Shown here: in pieces, positions 1 through 11,296 of the stretch
Position numbering within the stretch: position 1 is the stretch's first letter
How the letters are laid out: every line of letters starts with the position of its first letter
NCBI RefSeq assembly: GCF_965363235.1
Contig: NC_134840.1
Span: forward strand, 92,206,416-92,270,415
DNA: 64,000 bases
Origin: Mytilus galloprovincialis
Taxonomy: Eukaryota; Mollusca; Bivalvia; Mytilida; Mytilidae
Reading direction: 5' to 3'
Translations under genes and position numbers: made by a program
The notes under the pieces: model-generated
What the model was told of the DNA's origin: nothing
Seen by the model: the letters and a program-made list of their open reading frames with translations, nothing else
The model's database searches: none

Positions 1-501
1 AAATAACATATAAACCTGACTTTTATGATTAACATAATCATGATAATGGTGATTTTTTTTATCTTTCTCCTCCTTTCTGAAAGTGTACAACAATTGTACA
101 GAAATCTGAATGACGTATAACAAAATTAAAAAAAAAAAGACTTAAAACTTGTACAAAGTATTTTACAATTTAATATTCAACAATGATGAATGTACACATT
201 GAAGCACTATAATTTTTACAAAATATAATTCTACAAACTGTGCTGACAAATTCCGTAAAACTATTTACAAAAATAACGAATGGATTTCGTGTCAACGATC
301 GGAATGTATTTAAATAAGCTATTAATAATAGAAAAAAAAATATCAGCATATTTTAAAATCAATATTCTTAGCGTACATGTGTATAACATATTTTCAAAAC
401 ATGATCCTACTCTAAAATCAACGTCTAAAAAATATTTACAATTTCTAAAATCTACTAAAAATGTCACATTTCATGTAAAATAAAACAACTTCCTTCAACA
501 A

Positions 502-570
502 TTAACATGGAAAATGGTTAAAATGGATTTCATTTAACATGGAAAATGGTTAAAATGGATTTCATTTAAC
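502..570. repeat. 32-bp tandem duplication
   Basis: Two adjacent identical copies of a 32-bp unit (502-533 and 534-565) followed by five bases of a third. It lies just past the candidate nanos poly(A) signal, so it is probably downstream of the transcript. No function is suggested. Confidence 0.85.
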
Positions 571-582
571 ACGTAAATTGAA

Positions 583-588
583 TTTATT
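583..588 (-). terminator. candidate nanos poly(A) signal
   Basis: AATAAA on the minus strand, about 420 nt past the nanos stop codon. It is the first perfect hexamer downstream, giving a 3' UTR of roughly 430 nt. Inferred from the motif alone. Confidence 0.45.
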
Positions 589-729
589 GTTTTAAAATTG
601 TCAACAAGAACTTAAATAATGCTCACTAAAACTTGAATTTGTTCTCAACTAAACATATTTCATTCATCTCGCGAATTGATTGTCCCTGAAGTCATTTTTG
701 TGTTTTTTGTGATCGCCTTGAATTCGTAA

Positions 730-1012
730 TTTCCTGGAAATTTCTATCGCTACACGATTTGCAAGCTCAAATTGTCGGAAAGTTCTATCGTTACACTTGC
801 AAGTTCAAATTGTCGGGAAGTTCAATCGTTTCACCACTTGCAAGCTAAAATTGTCGGAAAGGTCTATCTGATTCGTTACACAACTTGCAAGTTCAAATTG
901 TTGGAAAGTTCTTACGTTACACTACTTGCAAACTTACACTGTTGAAAATTTCGTGAAGTAACTTGCAAGCTCATAATATTGAAAAGTTCTATACATAACT
1001 TTCAAGCTCAAA
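730..1012. repeat. degenerate ~40-bp tandem array filling the nanos 3' UTR
   Basis: About seven diverged copies of a unit built around TTGCAAGCTCAAATTGTC and a GAAAGTTCTATCG-like segment. The TTGCAAG-type starts fall near 759, 797, 838, 885, 925, 963 and 1000, so the period is 37-47 bp. The array touches the nanos stop codon (1008-1010), so most of the predicted 3' UTR is this array, read on the minus strand. Confidence 0.75.
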
Positions 1013-1637
1013 ATGCATGTTCTTGTGCTTCATTCTTTGGACAATACTTGATGGTATGGGCTTCATCTCCTGTTTTTCCACACAGGGGACACGTGTATTT
1101 CCTTAGAACTGGACAAGTGGTTTTCCCGTCTCCGTCTTTCAGAACATGGCTTGTATAAACGGCGGTGGATTCTCCGTTGTTCTTACAGAAAACACAATTC
1201 TTCTTAGACTTTGCTCTTCGTAATGCCTTCTTTTTTTCCTTGAACGCCATAACCTCCAACACAATTGGGTTGTTTTCCTTTTTTACACTAATTCTGTCGT
1301 GGACACTTTGCCTCCTAAGTTGAACTTGGTATGCGTCTAAATCGTCCAAGTCACATTCAAATCCATTTCTCCTGAATTCATTTACTTCGAGCGCACCTCT
1401 GCGAATACTATCCAAGTTCTGAGTCTGTTCTTCAGTATCAAATATATCACGACGTGTGTCCAAGTAGTTGGTGGTGTCCATAAATCCATCGTTAAAATCT
1501 TCGTCGGAAATTACTGGCAAAATTAAACTCTCCAAAAATTTAAAGTTACTACACATTCCGTTGTCATTTTGTGTATTCCATAAGCAGTTGTTATTTTCTT
1601 CTCCAAAACTTGGCTGATATTGATTCAGGAAAGACAT
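1008..1637 (-). CDS. nanos: Nanos homologue (CCHC-type zinc-finger RNA-binding translational repressor)
   Basis: Single-exon ORF of 209 aa. The C-terminus carries two CCHC fingers with exact Nanos spacing: C148-x2-C151-x12-H164-x10-C175, then C183-x2-C186-x7-H194-x4-C199, with the family signature KNNGES after the first Cys pair and [14 protein letters not shown] in the second finger. Nanos proteins bind mRNA with Pumilio and recruit deadenylase to repress translation in germ cells and early embryos, in the cytoplasm. The N-terminal ~140 residues are acidic and low in recognisable domains, as is usual. The start chosen is ATG at 1637 (MSFLNQ); the frame stays open a few codons upstream but only with a TTG. 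The family identity is certain; which animal paralogue it matches was not tested. Confidence 0.95.
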   Translation of the reverse strand: MSFLNQYQPSFGEENNNCLWNTQNDNGMCSNFKFLESLILPVISDEDFNDGFMDTTNYLDTRRDIFDTEEQTQNLDSIRRGALEVNEFRRNGFECDLDDLDAYQVQLRRQSVHDRISVKKENNPIVLEVMAFKEKKKALRRAKSKKNCVFCKNNGESTAVYTSHVLKDGDGKTTCPVLRKYTCPLCGKTGDEAHTIKYCPKNEAQEHAF

Positions 1638-1649
1638 TTTGACATTCAA

Positions 1650-2690
1650 AGGTAAAATGTTGACAGTGACAGTGGACTTTTTCAGTGATGACTTCTCGTG
1701 CTTGTAATGGTTCGGTGATTAGAAACTGTCGATTTAATAAGTTAGTGGGCGTGGCTTAAAAAATGAGGAATCGTTTGATCCTCGAGTATTGTGGACGTGA
1801 ATAATTACCACCCATGGCATCACTCAACACTCGTACTCGCGATAATTGTTTACAATAAACAATAAATTAAGTTAACACTTTTGCTCTGCGACACAGAGGC
1901 ACTACGGGGATCAACGAGTTTTAATTAGTCAAAGCTGAGAAAATGTTTGTTTTTATTGCACATTATCAGATTATTTATTAGTATCAAATACGATAATTTA
2001 ACGACAAATTAAATCTGTGCCCAATAAAACTCAATTTATGTCTGTCTGTGATTATGTCATAATTCATAAATTATAAAAACATAATAGTAATATTACCTAT
2101 TAAATTTCAAAAATAATAATATTAATATGAAGAAAGACCCATCGGTAAAAAAAAAAAAACCAACGTCAAATGACTTTTAAAAATATTTCAAAGAATTGTA
2201 AAACCTGTGTTTCAAAGAATTGTAAAACCTGTGTTATAGTAGTTTCAGGTAAAACAGATGAAAAGTCAAAAGATGCACGGTAAAAAAGTTGTTACTTTGA
2301 AAAATGCAGAATTAAAAAAGGATGTATATTTTAGATTACAAAAAATTTCCGACAAAGAAATGACTTACAGCAGAACAATCGCAAAAAAATCGAAAAAAAA
2401 TTTGCAGGGCTTTTTTTTATTTTTTATCTTTCTCTACAAATTTTTAATATGGGTAAATGATTAATAGCCGTAACCAGCTTCAGTATTGTTTTTTTTTTTA
2501 GAACTTTAGGTCTTAGACGTACAGAAACTACATTTTATCGTTATGATATGCTTTAGGCAGACGCAGCATCAGATAAATGTGTAAGGCGACAGTTTACAAA
2601 GGCACTACGTGTACTGAAAATTTCTAGAAAAAAATTAAAATACTTTTCATTGAAACAAGATGAATAACATAATTATTAAGCCGACGGACA
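1650..2690. other. nanos 5' flank, no other gene seen
   Basis: AT-rich sequence containing the nanos upstream region (for example a GGGCGTGGC box near 1747, of unproven role) and a 24-bp direct duplication at 2187-2234. The short ORF near 2258 has no recognisable domain and low-complexity composition, so it was not called. Confidence 0.5.
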
Positions 2691-2699
2691 TGTTCTCTC

Positions 2700-2985
2700 G
2701 AATTTGGGTTTATATAACAATATATTGATGAAAATCTCTGCGCCAGAAGTAGCATAAGGCCTCCACGCTAATATTCCATCCTTTTCTATCTTGTGCTGCT
2801 GTTCTGGCCACGTTCCAACTTGTCCATCCTTGTTTTCTCCTTGTTCTGTTGTTCTTATCACAGTAGTTTTTGACCTTCTTAAAGTTCTCTTCCCTTCCGT
2901 GGCCCATTGTAGTCGGCTACATAAATGTTGTATCTTTCGCGCCTTTAAACTTTTCACAACTGAGGTTTCTGGAGGTAGCAATTTC
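2700..2985 (-). mobile_element. LINE remnant, C-terminal tail of an RT ORF
   Basis: Minus-strand reading gives SWNVARTAAQDRKGWN followed by ISVEALCYFW. This matches the typical extreme C-terminal tail of non-LTR retrotransposon RT proteins (a W..A..AQDR..W...V.ALC pattern). Only the tail is present and the frame switches, so it is a decayed 5'-truncated copy. The clade is not assigned. Confidence 0.55.
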
Positions 2986-2989
2986 ATTT

Positions 2990-4530
2990 ACTGTTTTTTC
3001 ATGTTTTTACTTTGCCATCTTATTTTTAGGATTTTTCTTATGCATTTGTGCTGTATAGTATTAAGTTTAATACTTTATGGAAAGGGTTCCGTCATTTTTT
3101 TAATTTGCTTTTTTCGTTCTGGTCTATTTTTCTCAATTCATTATGTTCCCACATTTATCTTTGAGTATTGACCTCATTTTTATGTAAACCCCATCCAGAC
3201 CATCATAAGACATTACAGAAAAAGTCCGTCGCTTGGCCTCCAAAATGTCGTATATATATATATGACTTTTTTTGGCGAACCGGCATTACTTTTTGCAAGG
3301 AATTGTAAATATAAACCATTCCTTGCTTTTTGACACAAATCATTTTGGCGGAAGGAAATCTTTGATATTCCAAAAAAGCATGCAGTTAGACCAATCAAAA
3401 CATTTGAAATAAAATATGTTACAAAATTTCAGTTATTTGTAAAGTTTGCTTCCAAAATGTTGTATGTTAAAAAATTTCTATAATGGCTTTGGGAATCAAC
3501 TGTGAACATAAATTATTTGGGGTAATCCAGAGATGTCAAAGTTTTATTTCACTGCCATTTACAAAAAATGTCAAATTAACATGCGACAATTTGGAAGCAT
3601 GCATTTCGAAAAAAAAATCAAAGCTTGTTGGTGAGAATTGTTTGTTGAAAATAAGTTGTTTACAACATTTTGGAAGCCCAGTGACGAGTCGGTTAAATTT
3701 GCTTTCCATCTGTTCTTATTTTCCACATTGTTCTTTTCCATACAATACTACAGTACTTAATATATATGGTGCCCCTCTTTTCTTATATTCATGTTGACAA
3801 AATAAGTTGGAATATTATTATGAAATGTTTATAACGTAAATCACAAAAAGAAAATAAGAGGTGCATACCCTAAACGGTTATAGATTACTAGTATTGTATT
3901 TTATGTCGGAGAAAGCAGATTACAGGAATTATATTGCTAATTATCGAATTAAACGGTATTTGTTGTGTAAACTTCCTGAATGGGTATAGACTTGGTAGAC
4001 CACCTGGCTTATGAGAGGCTGGATATCAAAGTACCTTCGCCGCCTCTTATTGTAAGGATACTTCAAATCTTTGACCTTCGTCCTTTTATATCGTCATTAA
4101 CTAAAAAGAGTCGTCCGACAGTTCTGGTCTAAATACATCGTACGTCCGGCGATCTTGACACTCTGAACATTCTGTGTAATACTTTCACATTTCTCTAGCG
4201 TTTACGAGTACCTGTAACTTTTACCAGTACCTGTAACTTTTCATATAATTTTGAGACTATTTCGAGTAATGAGATTCTATGAAAAGTCATATTTCCACCA
4301 TAAATAGTTTCTCCTGGTGCCACTAACGAAGTGCGAAATTTGTTCTCCTTCTGTCCTTTCCATCGAATTTCTTTTCACTTGTAGGTGATTTAAAAGCAGT
4401 TATAGAACAAAACTGTACGTGCTGAAATGTCTCGCATACTTATTTGTCAGTATATGTTCCTAATATAGTAACTACTAACTCGTCCCCTTTTCACGAATGC
4501 TACCCACCAAATTAGACTGATTACCAAGTT
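2990..4530. other. no recognisable gene
   Basis: I see no conserved domain, RNA gene or clear terminal repeats here. There is a short TA run near 3251 and a local direct repeat of GTACCTGTAACTTTT near 4208-4238. The ORFs (for example 3483-3797) have no recognisable features. Confidence 0.4.
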
Positions 4531-4534
4531 TGTA

Positions 4535-4745
4535 CTTATAATGAGCATCACGATGGGTGCCACATGTGGAATAGGATCTGCTTACCCTTGGTGGGGTTCT
4601 TGTTGATTATTCTTTAGTTTTCTATATTGTGTTTTGTGTAACATTTGTCGTCTGTCAGTCTGTCAGTTTATTTTCGACTTATGAGTTTGAATGTCCTTCT
4701 TGTATATCTTTCGTCTCTGCTCTAACATGGTCAAGGTCGGATGGA
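4535..4745 (-). repeat. dispersed repeat family A, reverse copy
   Basis: Shares blocks such as GGTGCCACATGTGG and GATCTGCTTACCCTT, and the GAGTTTGAATGTCC region, with copies at 51820-52085, 58655-58930 and 61755-61965, but in the opposite orientation. The family is non-coding and probably a non-autonomous element; its class is unknown. Confidence 0.7.
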
Positions 4746-5077
4746 CTATGCCACACAGACGTATGTACACCTTAAAATAATTCCATTATTAAATAAAATA
4801 TATAGTGGTCATATTGCAATTACAGTATCTAATAAACTGACATGTGACCATGAAAACTTGACATTAACCAATGAACCATTAAAATGAGGCCAATGTCATA
4901 TATATGCCTGCTGAAACATATCAGATAGACATGCATTCACTTCTTACATTAATTCCAAACACCAAATATAGTGTCCCTTTTACTTCATAAACCAAACTTC
5001 AAAAACTAAACATTATGCAGTGAACAATATAAATGACCGCAAAGTCATATGAAACCTGCTACAATCGGCCATGTGCA

Positions 5078-5130
5078 CCCAGAGACATATATTTGTCTCA
5101 AGAGACATATATATGTCTCTGGTGCCCCTT
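5078..5130. repeat. nested short inverted repeats
   Basis: CAGAGACATATATTTGTCTC followed by a second palindromic block ending in TATATGTCTCTGG. The outer arms (GTGCACCCAGAGAC and GTCTCTGGTGCCCC) pair with each other, giving a potential cruciform. No further role is visible. Confidence 0.6.
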
Positions 5131-5159
5131 ACACTTTGATTGGACATATATGGCGTTGT

Positions 5160-5250
5160 GAGCTTATTTTTGACTCATGAGCTTGAAAAAGAGGGGCGAC
5201 AGATACCAGAGGGACATTCAAACTCATAGATCGAAAAATAAACTGAATGT
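5160..5250 (+). repeat. dispersed repeat family A, fragment
   Basis: Contains GATACCAGAGGGACATTCAA and the ACTCATAGATCGAAAA block that opens family A copies elsewhere in the window. It covers only the first ~90 bp of the family. Confidence 0.65.
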
Positions 5251-5284
5251 TCCTTCACCTAATAATTTTATATACCATTATTTG

Positions 5285-5475
5285 TTTACAAACAAAAGTA
5301 CACGGGGGGGGGGGGGTAAAAAAAGTCAGGATAAACTAGTAAAAAAAAAGGCAGGACCGAATAGAGTAAAAAATAAAAAGGCAGGACAGAGATTACACTA
5401 AAAAAAAAAAGTAGGACAACATTTTTCATCCTAGCCCAGCCCCCCCCCCCTTCCCCCATAAAAATCAAATGGTAT
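5285..5475 (+). repeat. A-rich repeat with reiterated AAAAGGCAGGAC units (family H)
   Basis: Poly-A blocks separated by GGCAGGAC, GTCAGGAT or GTAGGACAAC words, bounded by G-run and C-run tracts and ending TTTTTCATCCTAGCCC. A second copy sits at 31378-31622. Homopolymer-rich and non-coding. Confidence 0.6.
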
Positions 5476-5866
5476 CTCCCTTAGTTATATTCACCCAACC
5501 GCTGGACTTGACAGACAATCTGTCAACCAGAAAGACAACAACGTTGTGCACGATGTTCTTACACCACGACGTTACACTAAAAATGCGGCGTCAAAGAGGG
5601 TTTTTGACTTTGATTAATTTTTGCAAGTTTTATTCGTTTTTTTTTATATGTTGTTGGTTGATTCTGGTTCTGTTCTTTTAGTGATAACATTTTATCATAA
5701 ATTACCTCAAGTTGTGGAAATCGATTTAATAATGTTTACTTTTTAAGTTATTTCACCTAAGAATGCAGTGCTTACTGTCGCAAGTAATGTAGGAAGGAAA
5801 AATTGGACGGAAGTACATGTATACGGTTTTCCATAAATAATGTGCAAAACTTTTATCATAGGATGT

Positions 5867-6229
5867 TTAACTTTCATGGTGCATATCATCTGTTATTGTA
5901 AAATTTCTATATCTTAATTCAACCCCAATACAAATATATCTGACACTCTGCAAGTAAATCGAAACATTTTTAACCTTGATTAATTTGAATAGAATTGTTT
6001 TTTCCTTGGCACATAATTTGTCGAAATGAATCTTGGCTTGAGAATTATTTTCCAAGTCATCTAAAGTTGCTTGTTTAAATTGTTTAACTTCTGATATACA
6101 TTTAAAAATAAAGTAATCTACTCCTGAATTGTCCGTAAAAACGGCTAATATAATCCCGGGTTTTATTAATTCAATGAAATGGTTTTCGTTGCTGTTTTGG
6201 ATTTGTCTTTCAATTACCTCAATTTCATG
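5867..6229 (-). CDS. unrecognised ORF, possibly a gene or transposon fragment
   Basis: An open frame of about 120 codons on the minus strand with no ATG near its 5' end (it opens after a TAA with CTT GTG). The product is mixed-charge and not repetitive (for example HFIELIKPGIILAVFTDNSG), which is more protein-like than most random ORFs in this AT-rich DNA. I recognise no domain. It could be an exon of an unseen gene or part of a decayed element. Confidence 0.25.
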   Translation of the reverse strand, partial: HEIEVIERQIQNSNENHFIELIKPGIILAVFTDNSGVDYFIFKCISEVKQFKQATLDDLENNSQAKIHFDKLCAKEKTILFKLIKVKNVSIYLQSVRYICIGVELRYRNFTITDDMHHES

Positions 6230-6239
6230 CACAAGTTAA

Positions 6240-8829
6240 TATTGACGAAAAGTTCCGGCTTCGCTAGTACATGTAGTACAGGAATTACTTTCAGTTATAA
6301 CATGAATAGCAGGACAAATTGCGAAGTAAAACATTCCGTGGACTTGTATTAAGTCTTTTAATATAGTTGGTGAATGCACCTTACTGAAGTGACGACTTTA
6401 AATGATCTATTTCGTAGTCCTTCCGCAACATAAATTAAAATTCGCATTTTACATTTAGAGAATTGTCTTGGTGTTTCCAATTTGTCTTTGCAAAAGTTGA
6501 ACGAAGTTCATGTAATGAGATTTAATTTCCCTTTTCACGATTCTTTTAAATAAATCGATAAAAGCTACATATATAAACGATCAATAAAAATTGCAAAATT
6601 TAATTAATAACCTGTGTCGAATCTATGTCCCGGTCGGAGTCTATACATGTAGCAACATGCACTATTCTTTTTTTTTCGGCAGCCATCAACATCTTTTCCA
6701 AATTTCACCAAACGATTTGTTTCTATTATCTTAAACATTTAATTGAAACACGTCGGAAATTAGCGTTTTTCGGATTTTTCGACGTTTTTAGACGTTTGGA
6801 CAAAATGGCTACCGTTTTGTAATGTGTTGAAAAAAATTATTCCTTTAAGACCCAAATATGTAGTTAATAAGAAAAGAATTTTGGCATTTTGTACTCTTCG
6901 TGTATCTAACTTTTGTTTTGATCAATTATAAATAACTTATTGAAATATCAGTTAAAAAATACGCGTTAACTGCTTTGAAAAATGAAATATCAACTTGGAC
7001 AAAATGGCTACCGCTTGAAAAACGACTGTGTAGAGAAGATTTTAAAAAATCTGCAATATTTGAACTCACGTACAATGAGGCAAATATTTGTACTTTTGGT
7101 AGATGTTATTATTGTCTTACTCTTTTTATTCATTTTCCGCTATATCCACTTATAAAATTCACTTTCAGTCGTTAAGTTACCGACAAACGTCGTTGGACAT
7201 GGCAAAATAACGGCTTCAACGACACAAAGAACCGACACATGTCGTTGTTCCTGCTAAGTTTCCGGAAGATCAGAGAATAAGAAATAGGATCACTATACAT
7301 AAGAGTTAAACCAGTTTTTCACAAATGTAACGTTGGACATCCGTTTTTTTTCCACATAGCTTTGTTATTTTAATCCTCAAATATACTGGATATTACTTAG
7401 TATATGATCAAGAGCTATAAAAACATAATTTAAAACATATATTGAATTTGTTTTAATAGTGGTTCGTGTTTGGTAACATTTTTATTTTGTTTTGCGGAGG
7501 AAATTTCGAAGATTCTGTTTTAAATCCTAGGGGTTGTAGGAACATCGTGCGTAACGTTAACATGGACGCGGTTTACAATTTTCTCAAAACGGAACATACA
7601 CAAAAGATACTGAACGAAAGAACAATACAGTCAGTCGGTTAGAAGTTTCTTGCGGCCACTTTATTCCCTTTGTAAACCTTGTAAAAAACCGCTTGATTCT
7701 GAGACTACTGTCTAAACACTGTGTGTTACAGTAGTCTCATCTTGTTGAGAAAGGGTAATAAACAACAGACTGTCACAATAAGTTTTAGAAAACAGAGAGT
7801 CTTCAATATTGCTGGGAACAGTATATCTAACATATATGTTCCTGGATATTGCATTAGGAACACCAACAATAAAATCATAAGATATATGCCGCAAGTAGGA
7901 TAATGTATGAACCTGCCGATGAAATATATATAAAAAAAAAGTATTATTTCCAGACGTATTGTGTTGTTGAAATTTACACGACCGGCTCCTTGGGATATTA
8001 CAGTATTATATATAGGATTTCTTTTGATTTATTTTATACGTTGTGAATCAACACTGGGTGGTTGTAGGGAATATAAGTTAAAGTGATTCACCATTAGACA
8101 TTTTGTTTTCGATTACTTGTTTAATATCTTTTAGTAATATTCCTTAATTATTTAACTTATTTTCCATACGGTTTACAGTAACAGTAGTTTCTATATATAT
8201 ATTTAACTGTTCTTTAACATTTTCCCCATACTAGAAAAAATACGACAAAGCGGGTAAAGGGAAATAACTTCAGTTACACTCTTCATTTAGGAGGTGTGAA
8301 TCTTGAAACGATAAACAAAAATTATTTTTTCCATTCCAGTTGTTTATGTCAAGAACAAGGTATTTTTCTTCAAAAAAACATAATTTGAATGAAAGAACAT
8401 AGTATAATGTCTTTGAGTATGATATACGCAAAACAAAACTGTATCTGACTCACTCATCGAAGTACATCGGGTGTGGTCACACTCCTCACACAATTTTTAC
8501 ATTTCCTAGTAATCCTACATATTTTCCATCTAATCTAACGAATTTATCCAGTTACAGGTTGAGTACAAACCTCACCAAATGACTTAAATGAAAAATTTCC
8601 CATTTTATTTACTTATAAGTCATTAATAACAGTAACATTTTGACCATTATGAGATATAATATTTTGAATACTATTGTAACTTGTATATATATATTGCTTC
8701 CCAATCAATGAATCATGCCAATAGTCAATACTGTTATGTTTGTAAGCTTATTAACTTAGAAGTACTAATGCTGATGTATTGCTGTGTGATGTCATCATAG
8801 AATTGTTGATTAAAATTATTAGCTTTTAA
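6240..8829. other. no recognisable gene
   Basis: Contains a hairpin at 7701-7748 and two occurrences of GACAAAATGGCTACCG (near 6799 and 6999). A short ORF at 7562-7640 begins MDAVYNFLKTEH and could be a first exon, but nothing downstream could be joined to it. No conserved domains were recognised. Confidence 0.4.
7701..7748. repeat. short perfect hairpin
   Basis: GAGACTACTGT (7701-7711) pairs perfectly with ACAGTAGTCTC (7738-7748). The intervening 26 nt contain a further AACAC/GTGTT pairing. Function unknown. Confidence 0.6.
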
Positions 8830-10070
8830 ATGGTAACTTCAACATGTTCAAAGAAAGTATTTTTAAGGATATTAGATTTTTCTGATTCAGTGAAAAGAAT
8901 ATTTCCATTATTTCCTTGCAATGGATGTACTAAATTTTCAGATTTCTTTTTAGTTAATTTTTTAAAATTTGATCATTTTTCCCTTAAAGATTTTGCTTCT
9001 CCAATTTTTTCACACAAGTCTTCAGACCATTTATTTTGGACATCTTTTTTTGTCATCTCAAAATCATTTTCTGCTTTTGCAACATATTCAAAATTTTCTA
9101 GTGTACTTCTTAATTTGAATTTCTTTTGGGCTTTGTTTAGTTTTCCTTTCATTTCTCTGATATCATCATTCCACCATGGAGGGTGTTGTATTATTGTTTT
9201 TTTCTTTGGTTTGACTAAGGGAATGCATTTTGTCATACAGTTTGTTAAAGTTTCTTCAAATCGGTTGTAGTTATTTTCTATATTTTCATTTTGAGGCAAG
9301 GATAATTTTGAAAATGATTCTTTTGCTATTTCTTTCCATGCATTCCAATCACATTTTTTGATATTCCAATATTCCTCTTCTGATGTATTTTCTTCATGAG
9401 GATTTCCTGCATTAAAATCTAACAATACTGCAATATGGTCTGATTGTACCTTTTCATGAGTTAGGGTTATACAATTTTTTACGTCATTAGATAGTTGCCT
9501 TGATATTAGAAATAAGTCTATTATTACAGAACTACTTGCTCTTCTTGTAGCCTGTCCATCATTAACACATATCAGCTTAGCTGTTGTCATACATTGTTCT
9601 AGTAGTTCTCCATGTTTATTTTCGACAGTATTGTTCCATTCGAAGGATTTAGCATGAATTCAGATCACCTACCAATATTAAATTGTTTAAATTTTTTTGT
9701 TGAATATGTGTACAAAGCTTTTTCATCAACTCTGGTTTATTTGGTGGGATGTACGGAACCCAAAGATGAAAAGTTTTGTTTTTGCTGTCTTTTACTTCAA
9801 TACTGACCATTTCAATTTCTTTTAATTCCAAATGTTACTGCCTTTGTCCTATGAAATGAATGCTTGGCTTTAAAAATATTGCAGATCCTCCCCTTGCTTT
9901 GTTTGGTCTAGGTGATGTTATTGGTTTCCAATCACCAAATGAGAGTGGGTATTTTTTTCAGATTCAAATGATTCATTTATACATAAGATGTCAACATTAT
10001 ATTTTTCACAAATTTCTTTGAGTCCAATTGCTGTTTTAAAAGATTGAGTATTTAGAAATAGGATTTTCAT
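8830..10070 (-). mobile_element. LINE fragment: apurinic endonuclease domain and linker
   Basis: Read on the minus strand from the ATG at 10070, the product opens ILFLNTQSFKTA and DILCINESFES, the expected start of an exonuclease/endonuclease/phosphatase domain. LVGDLNS and the block TRRASSSVIIDLFLISRQLS followed by SDHIAVLLDF, the late catalytic motifs, come further on. A linker region resembling FKKLTKKKSENLVH follows. The RT domain that should come next is absent beyond about 8830. At least one frameshift near 9920 and several stops show it is dead. It belongs to the APE-type non-LTR group; the clade is not assigned. Confidence 0.8.
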
Positions 10071-10079
10071 TTTGATTAA

Positions 10080-11265
10080 ATATATATGGTTAAATACAGT
10101 TTTTAAATTTATAAATATAAATCATAATTAAAGTTGTTTGTTTTATTGGGTAACAAAGTTATTAGGTGACAGATCTACATTGATCTATGGTCATACAGAG
10201 ATGATCAAGCTTTAATAACCAAAAGAGTAAAAGGCTGTTTACATACATGTACAGATATCCCCAGCATAGTTATCTTTTTGCTAACTTGAATGTGCTTGCT
10301 CTATCTTAATACATGTATGTATAGTATCTGTAGGTTACAGACAATGACATAAGGGTTCTTATTACATGTATTAATAATTATATATGTTTGATGTAAGTTT
10401 TCATTTTTGTTAACAAAATGTAAAACAAACAGACTTATAAGACAAATGAAACTACCAGCCAGGATCATAATAGGTAGAATCTCCTCTACTGGAATAATGT
10501 TCTGTAATGAAAAAATAACACGTTTCTCACCTGCACAGATTTCATATTGCATCTTGGTAAACTGGGAATTTTGAAACACAATGTACCATCATTTTTAAAA
10601 AATTGTATCATCAAATCCATTGGAAATTATTTCAGATATATAATGACACCAGATCAATATGACATCACAAGACCATGATGCTTAAGTGGCCCTTGGGAGA
10701 ACACTGTAGTATTTTAACAATACAAAAATTACATGGACTACCTATCAGTTATGAAAGTCTTGAAAAATACAGTAATAGTTTAAGTGGTACATGTAATAAG
10801 AATTTGAATAAAAACCACTATTTAGTTATTTATTATAAATATTCTAGACAGGGTATTAAAAATGCCATCACAGTGTAGCTTTTAAAGATTGTTAACATGG
10901 TGGAGGATCTCTTATTACTGGTACAAAAGACCATGCTCACTAATCATGCAGAACTAAGAAGTGAGGAGAAATCTGCATGGTCGACTTAATAGCAAAATAA
11001 TGTATCCAGATATAGTGACTTGTCTTCCTGCAAACTGTAACATTATAAGCAACTTATATTTAAGACTAGAACTTTAGAATTGTGGCTCAGCATAGTAGTC
11101 AAGTTAAAACAACATTCAAAACATATATTCAATATTTTCTTGTCCAATAATGCCTGAAATGTTTGCTGCTTTACATTAAACAACTGTCAGATTAAGTAAA
11201 ACATTTTTATTCAGAATTACAACCGTCATTTAAATTGATGTCGAAAATCTAACTTTATTTTACAG
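10080..11265. other. upstream of PDCD10 copy 1; one possible membrane-segment exon
   Basis: On the minus strand a frame at 10579-10301 follows a good acceptor (TTTTTTCATTACAG, ending near 10505). It encodes a hydrophobic stretch PIMILAGSFICLISLFVLHF that could be one transmembrane helix. No partner exon was found and the gene is not recognised. The end of this region (acceptor at 11261-11265) implies a non-coding upstream exon of PDCD10 copy 1, which I could not place. Confidence 0.35.
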
Positions 11266-11296
11266 GAAAATGACATAAAAAGTGAATAAATGAGAA

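Noticed and set aside
262-440. Two Pumilio-type sites (TGTAAATA on the minus strand at 262-269 and 433-440) as nanos 3' UTR elements
   Set aside because: Both lie beyond the candidate poly(A) signal at 583-588, and the motif is frequent by chance in AT-rich DNA.
2258-2464. Small Lys-rich ORF
   Set aside because: Low-complexity AAA-rich composition, no domain, no supporting context.
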